A stretch of 64,000 nt of DNA from Tolypothrix sp. NIES-4075 (GTDB taxonomy: Bacteria > Cyanobacteriota > Cyanobacteriia > Cyanobacteriales > Nostocaceae). Made by a program: the position numbers and the translations under genes. The notes beneath the pieces were generated by a model. The model did not search any database and was not told the origin of the DNA. It saw only the letters and a list, made by a program, of their open reading frames with translations. Below are positions 16,242-25,477 of this stretch, piece by piece. Within the stretch, counting starts at the first letter, position 1; the number at the start of each line of letters is the position of its first letter. The stretch is taken from NCBI RefSeq assembly GCF_002218085.1, contig NZ_BDUC01000002.1, forward strand, positions 961,344-1,025,343, read 5' to 3'.

Positions 16242-18581
16242 ATGAGTAAATTAGTTGTATTGAATTTGGGAAGAGGTGACTTAAAGCGGGGCTTTCCCTC
16301 GGTGACAGTTCAGCTATGGGAAGAAGGCAATCCCATTGCTATGCAATTTACAGGCAGCTTACCACCGGCATCCTCGCTTTGGCAACTCTACAGGCGTTGG
16401 CAGTTACTTTATCAGTTGCTCTATGAAGCACTTTATCCTAGTTTGGGTTGGCGGAAATACGTAAATAAAGAAGATGAAGAAATCGAAATAGATGAAGAGG
16501 ATGTAACCAATATTTCCTCGGTGGATTTTCTTAATTTATGTGATGATTTATCTCAGGGAATTAATACTTGGCTGAAGTCCGAGGCATTTCGCAATATTGA
16601 TCAAAAATTACGCACAACATTAGATCCTGATGATGAAATTCGGGTAGTTTTGGCAACAGAAGACGAAGAAGTAAAACGGCTTCCTTGGCATCTGTGGGAT
16701 TTATTTGAAGATTATGAATCAAGTATTGTGGGCATCAGTGCTGCGGAGATTGAACGAGTTAAGCCATTACCTAAAAATCCAGGAGATAAGTTAAGAATTT
16801 TAGCGATTATTGGCAATAGTGAAGGAATTGATGTTCAAAAAGATAGAGCAATTTTAGAACAATTACCAGGCGCTGAAACAGTTTTTCTGGTAGAGCCACA
16901 ACGACAAGAGTTAGATAAATGGCTGTGGGATAAACAGGGTTGGGATATTCTCTTTTTTGCCGGACATGGTTCAACTCAAACTGATGGGGAAACCGGGCGA
17001 ATTCATATTAATAAAACTGATTGTCTGACGGTTCCTCAGTTGAAAAATGCGCTGAAAGCAGCGATCGCTCGCGGTTTGCGTTTAGCTATTTTTAACTCCT
17101 GCGATGGGCTTTCCTTGGCGGGGAATTTAGCTTCTTTGCAGATTCCGCAAATGATTGTCATGCGCGAACCTGTGCCAGATTTAGTCGCACAAGAATTTTT
17201 GAAGCATTTTCTCGCAGCATTTGCTGGTGGTGAGTCTTTCTACTTAGCGGTGCGAGAAGCACAAGATAGGTTGCAGGGTTTAGAAAATGAGTTTCCCTGT
17301 GCTAGTTGGTTACCTGTGATGTGTCAGAATCCATCCGAAGCACCGCTAGTTTGGCAAAGACCGATTGTTGCTCCTGAGCGCAAATCCTTACCAAGCCGTC
17401 GTATTCTATGGATTGCCTTTCAAGTCAGCTTGCTGGTAACAGCTTTGATAATAGGAATGAGATCGCTTGGGATTTTGCAGTCGTCAGAACTGAAGTCTTT
17501 CGATCATGTTATGCGATCGCGTCCTTATGAAGCACAAGATCAACGCATTTTGGTAGTTTCAGTAACCGGAGCTGATGTTCGCGCTCAACCCCCCAAGGAA
17601 AGAGGTGGAGCCTCATTATCAGACAAAACTTTGGCACTCGTTGTGAAAAAATTACAACAGTTTGAACCGCGTGCGATCGGCTTGGATATTTATCGCGAGA
17701 ATCCTGTCAGCGCAGATTATCCTTCTTTAGCCAAGACAATGGAAAAGAGCGATCGCTTTTTCGCAATCTGCCAAAGCAGTGAAGATGACAAAAATCCAGG
17801 TGTTCCCGCACCTCCAGAAGTGAGTCTGCAACGCCAAGGATTTAGTGATGTTTTAGACGACCCCGACGGCGTTATCCGCCGACAATTATTGGCGATGACA
17901 CCGAGGCTTCCTTGTTTAACCGATAAATCTTTGAGCTTTCGTTTAGCTAGCCGTTACTTGGCTGATTTTGGCATTATACCACAACTTAATTCCGAAAAAA
18001 ACTTTCAGTTTGGCAATGTCGTCTTCAAAAACTTAGAGGAAAACAGCGGTGGTTATCACGGAATCGATAATTTAGGTCATCAAGTGCTGTTAAACTGGCG
18101 TTCCTCACCTGCGATCGCTCCCCAAGTTACACTTAAACAAGTTCTACTCAATGAACTTACACCAGATTTAGTGCGCGATCGCATTGTCATCATTGGCACC
18201 ACTGCTGAAAGCTTTCATGACTATTGGTCTACTCCCTACACCGCGCAAAAAATGCCCTACCAACTGATGTCAGGGATAGTCGTTCAAGCGCATATGGTAA
18301 GTCAGATTCTCAGTGCTGTGTTGGATCGCAGACCATTATTATCAGTCTTGCCGAAATGGGGTGAAGTCTTGTGGGTCTGGTGCTGGTCTATTGGCGGAGG
18401 TATGATTGCTTGGTACTTTCGCTCACCATTACACTTAGGAATAGCGATCGCCATCGGTCTGGCTATTTTATATGGAGTTTGCCTTTATATATTAATACAA
18501 GGGGTATGGATACCGCTTGTTCCCTCAGCCTTGGTTTTCTTAGCTTGTGGTTTAATTGTAGCACTATACACTAAGGACTAG
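16242..18581 (+). CDS. CHAT caspase-fold domain fused to transmembrane CHASE2 sensor
   Basis: 779 residues in four parts. The first ~130 residues are an unassigned cytoplasmic region with an acidic stretch. A CHAT peptidase domain (about 135-372) carries the expected His242 in FFAGHGS and Cys287 in FNSCDGL. A membrane segment (388-408) precedes a periplasmic CHASE2 domain (about 412-700; DHVMRSRP, ILVVSVTGADVRAQ, IGLDIYREN, DRIVIIGTTAESFHDYWSTP). Three C-terminal helices (about 705-775) close the protein. Family knowledge: CHASE2 senses an extracellular signal and CHAT is a caspase-like protease fold. A membrane-triggered protease is therefore inferred; substrate and signal are unknown. Confidence 0.85.
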   Translation: MSKLVVLNLGRGDLKRGFPSVTVQLWEEGNPIAMQFTGSLPPASSLWQLYRRWQLLYQLLYEALYPSLGWRKYVNKEDEEIEIDEEDVTNISSVDFLNLCDDLSQGINTWLKSEAFRNIDQKLRTTLDPDDEIRVVLATEDEEVKRLPWHLWDLFEDYESSIVGISAAEIERVKPLPKNPGDKLRILAIIGNSEGIDVQKDRAILEQLPGAETVFLVEPQRQELDKWLWDKQGWDILFFAGHGSTQTDGETGRIHINKTDCLTVPQLKNALKAAIARGLRLAIFNSCDGLSLAGNLASLQIPQMIVMREPVPDLVAQEFLKHFLAAFAGGESFYLAVREAQDRLQGLENEFPCASWLPVMCQNPSEAPLVWQRPIVAPERKSLPSRRILWIAFQVSLLVTALIIGMRSLGILQSSELKSFDHVMRSRPYEAQDQRILVVSVTGADVRAQPPKERGGASLSDKTLALVVKKLQQFEPRAIGLDIYRENPVSADYPSLAKTMEKSDRFFAICQSSEDDKNPGVPAPPEVSLQRQGFSDVLDDPDGVIRRQLLAMTPRLPCLTDKSLSFRLASRYLADFGIIPQLNSEKNFQFGNVVFKNLEENSGGYHGIDNLGHQVLLNWRSSPAIAPQVTLKQVLLNELTPDLVRDRIVIIGTTAESFHDYWSTPYTAQKMPYQLMSGIVVQAHMVSQILSAVLDRRPLLSVLPKWGEVLWVWCWSIGGGMIAWYFRSPLHLGIAIAIGLAILYGVCLYILIQGVWIPLVPSALVFLACGLIVALYTKD

Positions 18582-18647
18582 GGACTGGGGACTAGGGATT
18601 AAGGATTGGGGAAGAGAGATTTTCATATTTTAGGTGATTAATGACTA

Positions 18648-19391
18648 ATGAGAAAATCAATCATTGCATTTACCATTACTTTTGCATCGCTGTGCATTAG
18701 CTACATGATGCCAATCATGGCATATTTCGATTCATCTAATATACAAATTCGTTTCAATGAAAAAGAACCAGATGGATCAAGCCGAGGCAGACCTTCGAGA
18801 AGGGTAGGAACGGGAAGTCGCGGAGAATGTCCACCTGTGCAAGTGCCAGTTACTGCCTTAATACCCGCTAAAAATCCCGGTTTAACGGTTGAGGAACATC
18901 CTACCTTTTGGTTTTTTGTCCCTTATCAGTTTAGTAATACAGCCGGGGGAGAGTTTGCCTTGCAGGATGAAGCAAACAATGATGTTTACCGAACTTCTTT
19001 TAAGCTGCCGGAAACAGCAGGGATAGTTAGCCTCAGCGTACCATCCACAGTCAGCTTAAAACTTAACAAAAGCTATCAATGGTACTTTAAAATTTACTGT
19101 AGTCGGCAAAATTTCTCTAACCCAGTATTTGTGCATGGATGGGTGGAAAGAGAAGCGCTCAAACCAGATTTAGAGAGACTTTTGCAAACAGCTAACGATA
19201 AGCGATCGCCCATTGCTATTTATGCTGAAAATGGTATTTGGTATTCAGCTTTGACAGAGTTAGCTAAACTTCATTTTGCGGAACCTAAAAATACCGTCTT
19301 TATTAATGATTGGGCTAATTTGTTGCGAGATGTTGACTTGGAGAATTTAGCTCAACAACCGATTGTCGGTGAAGTGAAAAGCTACCCTTAA
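18648..19391 (+). CDS. DUF928 family exported protein
   Basis: 247 residues with a signal peptide (IIAFTITFASLCISYMMPIMA). It shows the DUF928 pattern RGRPSRRVGTGSRGECP, TALIPAKNPGLTVEEHPTFWFFVPY, LPETAGIVSLSVP and YQWYFKIYC. Function is unknown; the family is largely cyanobacterial and accompanies CHASE2/CHAT loci. It lies 66 bases after the CHAT-CHASE2 gene, the gap holding ggactggggactagg repeats, and ends the operon at two hairpins. Its export to the periplasm, where CHASE2 is exposed, makes a direct contact plausible, but that is inference. Confidence 0.82.
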   Translation: MRKSIIAFTITFASLCISYMMPIMAYFDSSNIQIRFNEKEPDGSSRGRPSRRVGTGSRGECPPVQVPVTALIPAKNPGLTVEEHPTFWFFVPYQFSNTAGGEFALQDEANNDVYRTSFKLPETAGIVSLSVPSTVSLKLNKSYQWYFKIYCSRQNFSNPVFVHGWVEREALKPDLERLLQTANDKRSPIAIYAENGIWYSALTELAKLHFAEPKNTVFINDWANLLRDVDLENLAQQPIVGEVKSYP

Positions 19392-19407
19392 GTTATGATT
19401 TTTATAG

Positions 19408-19456
19408 TAGGCGTTGAAACGCCTATTTAAAGTTTATTTTAAGCACGAAAGTGCTT
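19408..19456. terminator. two perfect hairpins between convergent genes
   Basis: taggcgttgaaacgccta (19408-19425) and aagcacgaaagtgctt (19441-19456) are both perfect inverted repeats. They lie between the DUF928 gene and the convergent TPR-CHAT gene and could terminate transcription from either side. The second belongs to a dispersed gtagtaagcac family seen again near 56956 and 57869. Confidence 0.6.
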
Positions 19457-19462
19457 ACTACT

Positions 19463-22285
19463 TTAAAGCCAATTTCCGACTAAAACATAAGGTGCCCAAA
19501 AATAAGGAGTTTGATATTTAGCTAATAAAGCAAGTTGAGCGTGACGCAAAGCTTCGGCTTTAGTTTCTCTGGTGTCTGCTAAGTGTTTATAAAATTGGTT
19601 CATTAGTTCCGCAGTTGATTGGTCTTCTATCGACCACAATGTTGCTAAAGTACTGCGGGTGCCTGCTCGCACGGCTATTCCCGCTAACCCTAAGGTAGCT
19701 CGCTTGTCACCACTAGCGGTTTGACAAGCACTGAGGACAAGTAATTCAATTGCGCGATCGCTTGTAGTACGAAGCCGCAATAAGTTATCAAAATCTTTTA
19801 CTTTCAACAGCTGTTCCCAAGTGAGAATAAAGGTTTTCTCGGCGTTAGAACTAAACTCACCGTGAGTCGCTATGTGAACTACACTAAATGCTGCTTCTTT
19901 TATTTGATTTTGGACATTTTTTTCAGTAAAAGTGCGATTGAGAAGTTCTTGACTTTTGGGTATCGTTGAGTGAATTTTCTCTGATTCCACTATCACGTTT
20001 TTCAGCGGAGGAAATGAGCGACCTTCGATTTTACGTTCTTCGCTAACTCCAGCAATTAAAACATTTAATTCTCCTCGTCGCAAACGTTTGGGGTCAATAA
20101 GTTGCAAACCAGGAGCTAAAGCGATCGCATATTTTTCGATTAAATATTCTTTGTGTTTATTATCATAAAGAACACCCATCGGAATATTTCGCAAAGAACC
20201 ATCCAGTACGAATACTAAGGTTTTCATGTTTATCTTTGCTAAATCAGCTTCCAGTGGTTGAATCAACCAGCTATAAATTTTTTGGGAGAGTTTTTTTACA
20301 TCATTAACCCGGTCGGGTTCTTTGAGATATTGCCCTAATTTCTCTAACGTAATTTCAACTTCGTTTGCTTGTTTGTAAGTCCTATAGTGGCTAAGTTCGC
20401 TTTTATTTGGTAGCTTGAGAATAATTTCTATGCGGTCTTTTAAAATAATCGGATAAATAACTGCTGCTGTCGAATCAATTTTGTCAACCACGTCATCAAT
20501 TTGTTTTGGTTTCTCTTGTAAACAAGCTTCCCGAAAAAAGTTTTCTAGTTCACTTAATTGCAAAGCTTCAATCACATTCCGCGCTTGCTTTAAGTTATCT
20601 TGACTAACTGAAAATTGGGAATGGGTAATGGGGAATGGGTAATGGGGAATGGGTAATTCCTCCCCTGCTCCCTTTTGTCTTCCCATCCCCCCCTCTCCCC
20701 CTTCCCCCCTCTTTGCTATCGGTTGCAAGAGTAAATCAACTAATTGCCGATATACAGGTTCTACATTATCTCGAAAGCTAAATTGCACATCTGGATTCAG
20801 GGCAATCAAATCATTGCGTAAAAATTTCAAGGTATCTACTGCTTGAGTATAGAAGGCGATCGCTCCAGTAATATCGCCTTTAATTTTGAGTATCTGTCCT
20901 AATTGCCATTGCCAAAGATAAGCAATATCGTTGGCTTTAATTGCCTGAGCTTGTATCAAAGCTTGCTCGGTCAACTTCTGCGCGTTCGCTATATCTTCGG
21001 TTTTCAGATACAATCCACCCAGCGCACCGAGAGCATAAGCTTCCGAACGCTTATCGTCAATGCTTCTAGCTTGTTTAATCGCTGTTGCCAAACTTTGAGC
21101 AATTTCTTTCCAAGAAGGTATGTCTGCACTGATAGCTTGTTTTAAGTGTACCAAACTCTGAGCTAAATTAATTTGGGCATAAATTGCCGTTCGGCTGGGT
21201 GGTATTTTCGTCAGTTTTAACTGTATCTCAGATGATAATTGTTGTGCTTGCGACCATTTTTGTAGTGATAACAACATACTCAGTCGATTTAGTTGTGCTT
21301 GGATTTGCCCAAGCGATGAAGTAGATGTGTTAGCAGCTTCTAAATAAAATTGCGCTGCCTGTTGGTAAAATTTGATAGTTTTTGGATCTTGAGTGAAGAC
21401 AGACGTGTTTAAATAGTGCAGGGGCGTATACTGTTCAATATTTGTAGTGTCTAGCTGCGATTCTCTATTAGCTAAAGCTGCGTAAATGTTACCTAAACTG
21501 AGCAAAGCAGCGCTTATTTCTGGAGGAGATTGTAATTTTTCGGCTATGTCCCGACTTTTCAGTAAAACTTTTAAGGATTCTTCTAAATCACCAATTAATT
21601 GCACCACATCACCCAGGCTGCGTAAAGCGGTAGCTTTAACCAATGAGTCTGGTTGTTTTTCTAGACGGTGGTACATTTGCTTTAATGTCATGCGAGACAG
21701 TAGGTATTGCCCTAAGGCTTGTTGGGCAATGCTTTGGTTAATTAAGCTGCGAGTTTTACCAACTTCATCACCTGCTTTTTTGTAGATATTTTCAGCTTGT
21801 TTCCATGTGTTTAAAGCAAGTTCTGCTTTACCTAGTTCTAATTGCAGATTTCCCTGGATTTCTAATGTTTGCGCGAAAACTGATGCGGAATTTGGGGTAT
21901 TTTGTAAGGTTGTTAAGATTTGCAGACTTTGAGCGATCGCCATTTCTGCTTTTTCCCATTGTCCGAGTTGCTTAAAGGCTAACGAGAGATTACTTAAGGC
22001 GATCGCTTCTCCCAATTTATCTTTTTTCGCTTGCGAAGCAGCTACTGCTTGTTGTAAAATCGTCACCGCTGTCGATAACTCTCCAGCTTCATAGAATTTT
22101 CGACCTTGCTCAATCAATACTTGACCATTTGGCGGTTCAACTTGAGAAAACACTGGCGATGAAATTGAACAAGTGATAAATAACACTGTTAGAAAGAGAG
22201 GGAAAGGTTTTTTCCTGATTGCAAGCAGTTTATTCTTTAAAAAACCTCGTACCGCTACAATAAATCGCCAGCGTTTTGTTTTCAT
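19463..22285 (-). CDS. TPR repeat protein with C-terminal CHAT peptidase domain
   Basis: 940 residues. An N-terminal hydrophobic segment (PLFLTVLFITCSISSPVFSQ) resembles a signal peptide. TPR units follow (LGEAIALSNLSLAFKQLGQW, KARSLINQ-type helices) to about residue 500. The C-terminal ~300 residues are a CHAT domain with His in FSVVHIATHGEF and Cys in LLVLSACQTASGD, then GLAGIAVRAGTRSTLATLW and the closing YFWAPYVLVGNW. The TPR and CHAT parts are separated by a Gly/Pro/Ser insertion translated from ggggaatggg repeats (about 20608-20715). The start is 9 bases after the stop of the upstream TPS gene, so the two are an operon. If exported, as the signal suggests, it works outside the cytoplasm. 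Confidence 0.85.
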   Translation of the reverse strand: MKTKRWRFIVAVRGFLKNKLLAIRKKPFPLFLTVLFITCSISSPVFSQVEPPNGQVLIEQGRKFYEAGELSTAVTILQQAVAASQAKKDKLGEAIALSNLSLAFKQLGQWEKAEMAIAQSLQILTTLQNTPNSASVFAQTLEIQGNLQLELGKAELALNTWKQAENIYKKAGDEVGKTRSLINQSIAQQALGQYLLSRMTLKQMYHRLEKQPDSLVKATALRSLGDVVQLIGDLEESLKVLLKSRDIAEKLQSPPEISAALLSLGNIYAALANRESQLDTTNIEQYTPLHYLNTSVFTQDPKTIKFYQQAAQFYLEAANTSTSSLGQIQAQLNRLSMLLSLQKWSQAQQLSSEIQLKLTKIPPSRTAIYAQINLAQSLVHLKQAISADIPSWKEIAQSLATAIKQARSIDDKRSEAYALGALGGLYLKTEDIANAQKLTEQALIQAQAIKANDIAYLWQWQLGQILKIKGDITGAIAFYTQAVDTLKFLRNDLIALNPDVQFSFRDNVEPVYRQLVDLLLQPIAKRGEGGEGGMGRQKGAGEELPIPHYPFPITHSQFSVSQDNLKQARNVIEALQLSELENFFREACLQEKPKQIDDVVDKIDSTAAVIYPIILKDRIEIILKLPNKSELSHYRTYKQANEVEITLEKLGQYLKEPDRVNDVKKLSQKIYSWLIQPLEADLAKINMKTLVFVLDGSLRNIPMGVLYDNKHKEYLIEKYAIALAPGLQLIDPKRLRRGELNVLIAGVSEERKIEGRSFPPLKNVIVESEKIHSTIPKSQELLNRTFTEKNVQNQIKEAAFSVVHIATHGEFSSNAEKTFILTWEQLLKVKDFDNLLRLRTTSDRAIELLVLSACQTASGDKRATLGLAGIAVRAGTRSTLATLWSIEDQSTAELMNQFYKHLADTRETKAEALRHAQLALLAKYQTPYFWAPYVLVGNWL

Positions 22286-22294
22286 TAGCTTGAG

Positions 22295-24871
22295 TTAGCT
22301 TTTATCTTGACTAACGGCTGCTTGATTTGGGCAAGCTGTTGACAAAAAATCATTTATATGGTTTTGGGACGCAGAGGCGATCAACGTCACCTCACCTTTG
22401 TTGTTAATTACCCAACCTGTAGCTGGCATCATCTGGGTGTCCAGTTGCGAGTTGTGGTGAGTTCTGAGTTGGAAATTTCCCCCCCTTTCCCTCTTTCCCT
22501 CTCCCCCTCTCGTCCCCAGATCCAACGTCACCCAATTGACAGTTGCAGTCTGATTACTACGCACTGCTTCAGTTGGTAAAGGTGGTAAACCCCCGCGTCC
22601 GACGATTGTAAATTTATTGCCTTGATTTGCCGGACAACCTTGAGCAATTAAATTAGAGCGATCGCTTACATCATCTGGTAATTCCACTAACCCTGAACTT
22701 GGGTCAATGTAAGGGGTAATAATATTTACTTGCCCGCTCAACGCCGCATTTTCCTGGGAAATTGCCGTAATGTCGTTTGACTGTAAATTTTGAGCATTTA
22801 ATTCGCGGGGATCGTCTTTTCCTATGCGGCGTATTAAGTCTTCTCGCCTACGCTGTTCGATATTAAAAATACCAAAAGCTTGAATTTGCACTTTGCCACC
22901 AGAACCTTCATAAGCATTAGCGCTGATATCGCTATTTTCATTTTTGACAGCAAGTAGAAAGCCTAAAGGGGCATTAATATTAATGTTACCGCCGTTGCCG
23001 CCAGCTTCAGCGGTACCGGCATTAGTGGAGATTTGGCTTCCACGACGCAATAGCAAGAAGTCTTGAATTCCTAAGTTAATATTTCCACCGTTACCAGATG
23101 TAGTTGTGGCTAAGATACGTGCCTGATTATCAAGCCGGATGAAGTTAGAATCAACTTTGATGTCTCCGGCAGATCCTTGTCGGAGACTGCTAGCATTCAA
23201 TTGAGCATTATTTCTCACAGTTAAGGCATTAGTGGTGATGTTGATGTCACCTCCATTGCCCACTGCTGTTTGATATACAGTGCTGAATGCACCACTTGGT
23301 CTTGGAATTAATTGTGTTGTATCTACCCCATCAAATAAGACAGCATCTCTGGCATTAATATTGATATTGCCAGCATTTCCTCTACCAAAAGTACTGGCAG
23401 ATAATCTAGCGCCATTTTTAACTGTCAGAGAATTAGTGGTGATGCTGATGTCTCCTCCGTTGCCCACGGCTTCAGGTGCAACAATACTGCTAAATAGACC
23501 GCTACGCGAAGTTTCGCCCTTTGCATTGAAGCCCAATCCATCAAAAGATACTGTATCTCGTGCATTCACAGTAATATTGCCACCATCGCCGCTTCCAGAA
23601 AACGACAATATAACACCGCCATTAGTTAGAGATAGTGACCCTGTGGTAATGCTGATGTTACCTGCTTTACCCACCGCTGTCGCCTCGGCATCGCTAGATA
23701 CTGCACTCGCAGTAGTAATGCCCACCCCATCAACAGAAACTGTATCCTTAGCATTAATGGTGATATTACCAGCATTGCCGATTCCAGCGGTGCTGGCATT
23801 CAAGTCTCCATCATTGCCCAGAGATAGCGAGCCGGTGTTAATGTTAATATCACCTGACTGTCCAATAGCGTTTGGTTGCACACTATTATCAATACGGCTC
23901 TCATTTTGAACATTTACTGCTGCTTGTGCATTAATGTCAATATTTCCGGCAATGCTTTTGACTGAACCCAGCCCAGATGCTATCCCAGCCAGTATCCGGC
24001 TTTGATTTGCCAGATTTAAATTTTGGGCATTAATTGCAATACTGCCAGCATCTTGACCGCGCACATTTACAGTAGCATTATTGGTCAGCGATACGTCACT
24101 TCGCCCCACTCCATCAGGAAAACTTAAACTCAGATTGCTGCCATTTCCATTTAAGTTAACTGTTCCCGCACTTCTAAATCCTCCTAACTCTACTCGACCA
24201 CCAAAAGCAAATAATCCGCCACCATTTATATTGATATCACCGCCAACTAAAGATAAATTCTGACCGTCTGGAACACGCAGACCATTTGCGGTGAGTGTGC
24301 TTGATGGAGCTAATCCTGAAGGTGCAGCTGAGTTAACCTGAATTGGTGCAGTGGCAAAGGAATTGAAGAACAACGCTGAAGGATTTATTGTCAGCAAGGG
24401 GAGAGGTGCTTCTGGGTTAGAAGCGCTGAAAAAGCCTTGATTGCCAAATTCAATGGCATTAGCAGTACTTGCCAAAAATGAGCCACCGATATCTAACTTG
24501 GCATTTTGACTAAATACAATTCCATTGGGATTAATCAAGAATAAGTTTGCTGTACCCAAAGCGCGGATTGTACCATCAATGTTAGAACTAGATTTACCCG
24601 TTACCCGACTGATAATATTTTGAATATTTAGAGCATTGTTAAAGAAAGCGACACCACCAGTAGGAATAGAAAATGTCTCAAAGCTGTGAAATAGATTTGT
24701 TGCTGCGGTTGTTCCTCCTTCGATGAGGTTTACATTGTTCTGTTGTGTGACTCTGGAGTTTATCGGTAGGGTTGCATCCGGGGTAATTTGTGCAACTGTT
24801 GGTTGAGAACTAAATAAAAGTAGTAGCGCACTGCCATGAATCAGCCAGAAGCGCATGAAAAGCAGTTTCAT
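22295..24871 (-). CDS. TPS-type filamentous haemagglutinin-like secreted protein
   Basis: 858 residues with a signal peptide ending QPTVAQ. The TPS recognition domain follows: NNVNLIEGGTTAATNLFHSF, ETFSIPTGGVAFFNNAL, IISRVTGKSSSNIDG and NLFLINPNGIVF. A long beta-helix of about 20-residue repeats follows (GNGGDISITTNSLTV, AGNININARDAV). The cyanobacterial C-terminal signature reads SDRSNLIAQGCP, FTIVGRGGLPPLPTEAVRSN and ATGWVINNKGEVTL. A repeat-derived insertion rich in Gly, Arg and Glu (about 22470-22525) sits just before that end. Such proteins cross the outer membrane through a TpsB pore; no TpsB gene lies in the window, so a distant one must serve. The TPR-CHAT gene follows directly. Confidence 0.85.
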   Translation of the reverse strand: MKLLFMRFWLIHGSALLLLFSSQPTVAQITPDATLPINSRVTQQNNVNLIEGGTTAATNLFHSFETFSIPTGGVAFFNNALNIQNIISRVTGKSSSNIDGTIRALGTANLFLINPNGIVFSQNAKLDIGGSFLASTANAIEFGNQGFFSASNPEAPLPLLTINPSALFFNSFATAPIQVNSAAPSGLAPSSTLTANGLRVPDGQNLSLVGGDININGGGLFAFGGRVELGGFRSAGTVNLNGNGSNLSLSFPDGVGRSDVSLTNNATVNVRGQDAGSIAINAQNLNLANQSRILAGIASGLGSVKSIAGNIDINAQAAVNVQNESRIDNSVQPNAIGQSGDININTGSLSLGNDGDLNASTAGIGNAGNITINAKDTVSVDGVGITTASAVSSDAEATAVGKAGNISITTGSLSLTNGGVILSFSGSGDGGNITVNARDTVSFDGLGFNAKGETSRSGLFSSIVAPEAVGNGGDISITTNSLTVKNGARLSASTFGRGNAGNININARDAVLFDGVDTTQLIPRPSGAFSTVYQTAVGNGGDINITTNALTVRNNAQLNASSLRQGSAGDIKVDSNFIRLDNQARILATTTSGNGGNINLGIQDFLLLRRGSQISTNAGTAEAGGNGGNININAPLGFLLAVKNENSDISANAYEGSGGKVQIQAFGIFNIEQRRREDLIRRIGKDDPRELNAQNLQSNDITAISQENAALSGQVNIITPYIDPSSGLVELPDDVSDRSNLIAQGCPANQGNKFTIVGRGGLPPLPTEAVRSNQTATVNWVTLDLGTRGGEGKRERGGNFQLRTHHNSQLDTQMMPATGWVINNKGEVTLIASASQNHINDFLSTACPNQAAVSQDKS

Positions 24872-25122
24872 AAACTGGAGATGCTCCTCTAGGCTTTTAT
24901 TGACTATACAGCTATTTGGCGCTCAGTTGATATGTGGCGTTGCTGAATCTGAGGATGAAGTAAAAAAGACTGGGGATTGGCGATTAGGGATTGGGGATTG
25001 GTTGAAAATTTTTACTAGTAGAGACGGGACAGGGGAACGTCTCTACTATTATGTGTGCTAACGCCGGATATGATATTAGTTGCGTGCAGATAGAGTGAGC
25101 GATCGCCCTATTAACTTCAACT
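24872..25122. other. intergenic region with G-rich repeats
   Basis: The upstream region of the TPS gene. It holds ggggattggcgattaggg repeats (about 24972-25000) and an inverted pair agagacggg...cgtctct (about 25020-25045). No gene is seen. Together with the minisatellite to the right it makes a 600-base gene-free stretch. Confidence 0.5.
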
Positions 25123-25332
25123 TTCGTGTTCGGAACTCAAAAGTTGATGTTCTGAGGCTCAACATTCGTGTTCGGAACTCGAAAGTTGATGTTCTGAGGC
25201 TCAACGTTTGTGTTCGGAACTCGAAAGTTGATGTTCTGAGGCTCAACATTCGTGTTCGGAACTCGAAACTTGATGTTCTGAGGCTCAACATTCGTGTTCG
25301 GAACTCGAAAGTTGATGTTCTCAACTCGAAGG
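25123..25332 (+). repeat. 42-bp minisatellite, five units
   Basis: Five head-to-tail units start at 25123, 25165, 25207, 25249 and 25291, each exactly 42 bases with only a few substitutions. A unit begins ttcgtgttcggaactcg, continues aaagttgatgttctgagg and ends ctcaacat. A degenerate sixth part runs to about 25350. There are no spacers, so it is not a CRISPR array. Because 42 is a multiple of three, frames stay open on both strands and encode 14-residue repeats. None has a convincing ribosome-binding site, so coding is doubted. Confidence 0.85.
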
Positions 25333-25477
25333 ATGAGCCTTTGAACTCGAAACTTATACAGTTGGGAGCGCAAAATATATCTTCTGTAGCGATAATTCAT
25401 GTAGCTGAAGGCTTACCGAAGGGTATTATCGCTACGTAAATTAAGGAACTACGCCGATTTTTGCGTAAGTCGTATGA

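Noticed and set aside
23280..23909. 209-residue plus-strand frame inside the TPS gene
   Set aside because: Antisense shadow caused by the periodic beta-helix coding repeats; no family resemblance.
25123..25332. CRISPR array
   Set aside because: Units are contiguous and identical throughout, with no unique spacers and no cas genes.
25076..25439. Three overlapping frames of 82-119 residues through the 42-bp repeat
   Set aside because: Openness follows from the repeat length being a multiple of three; no convincing start site or family.
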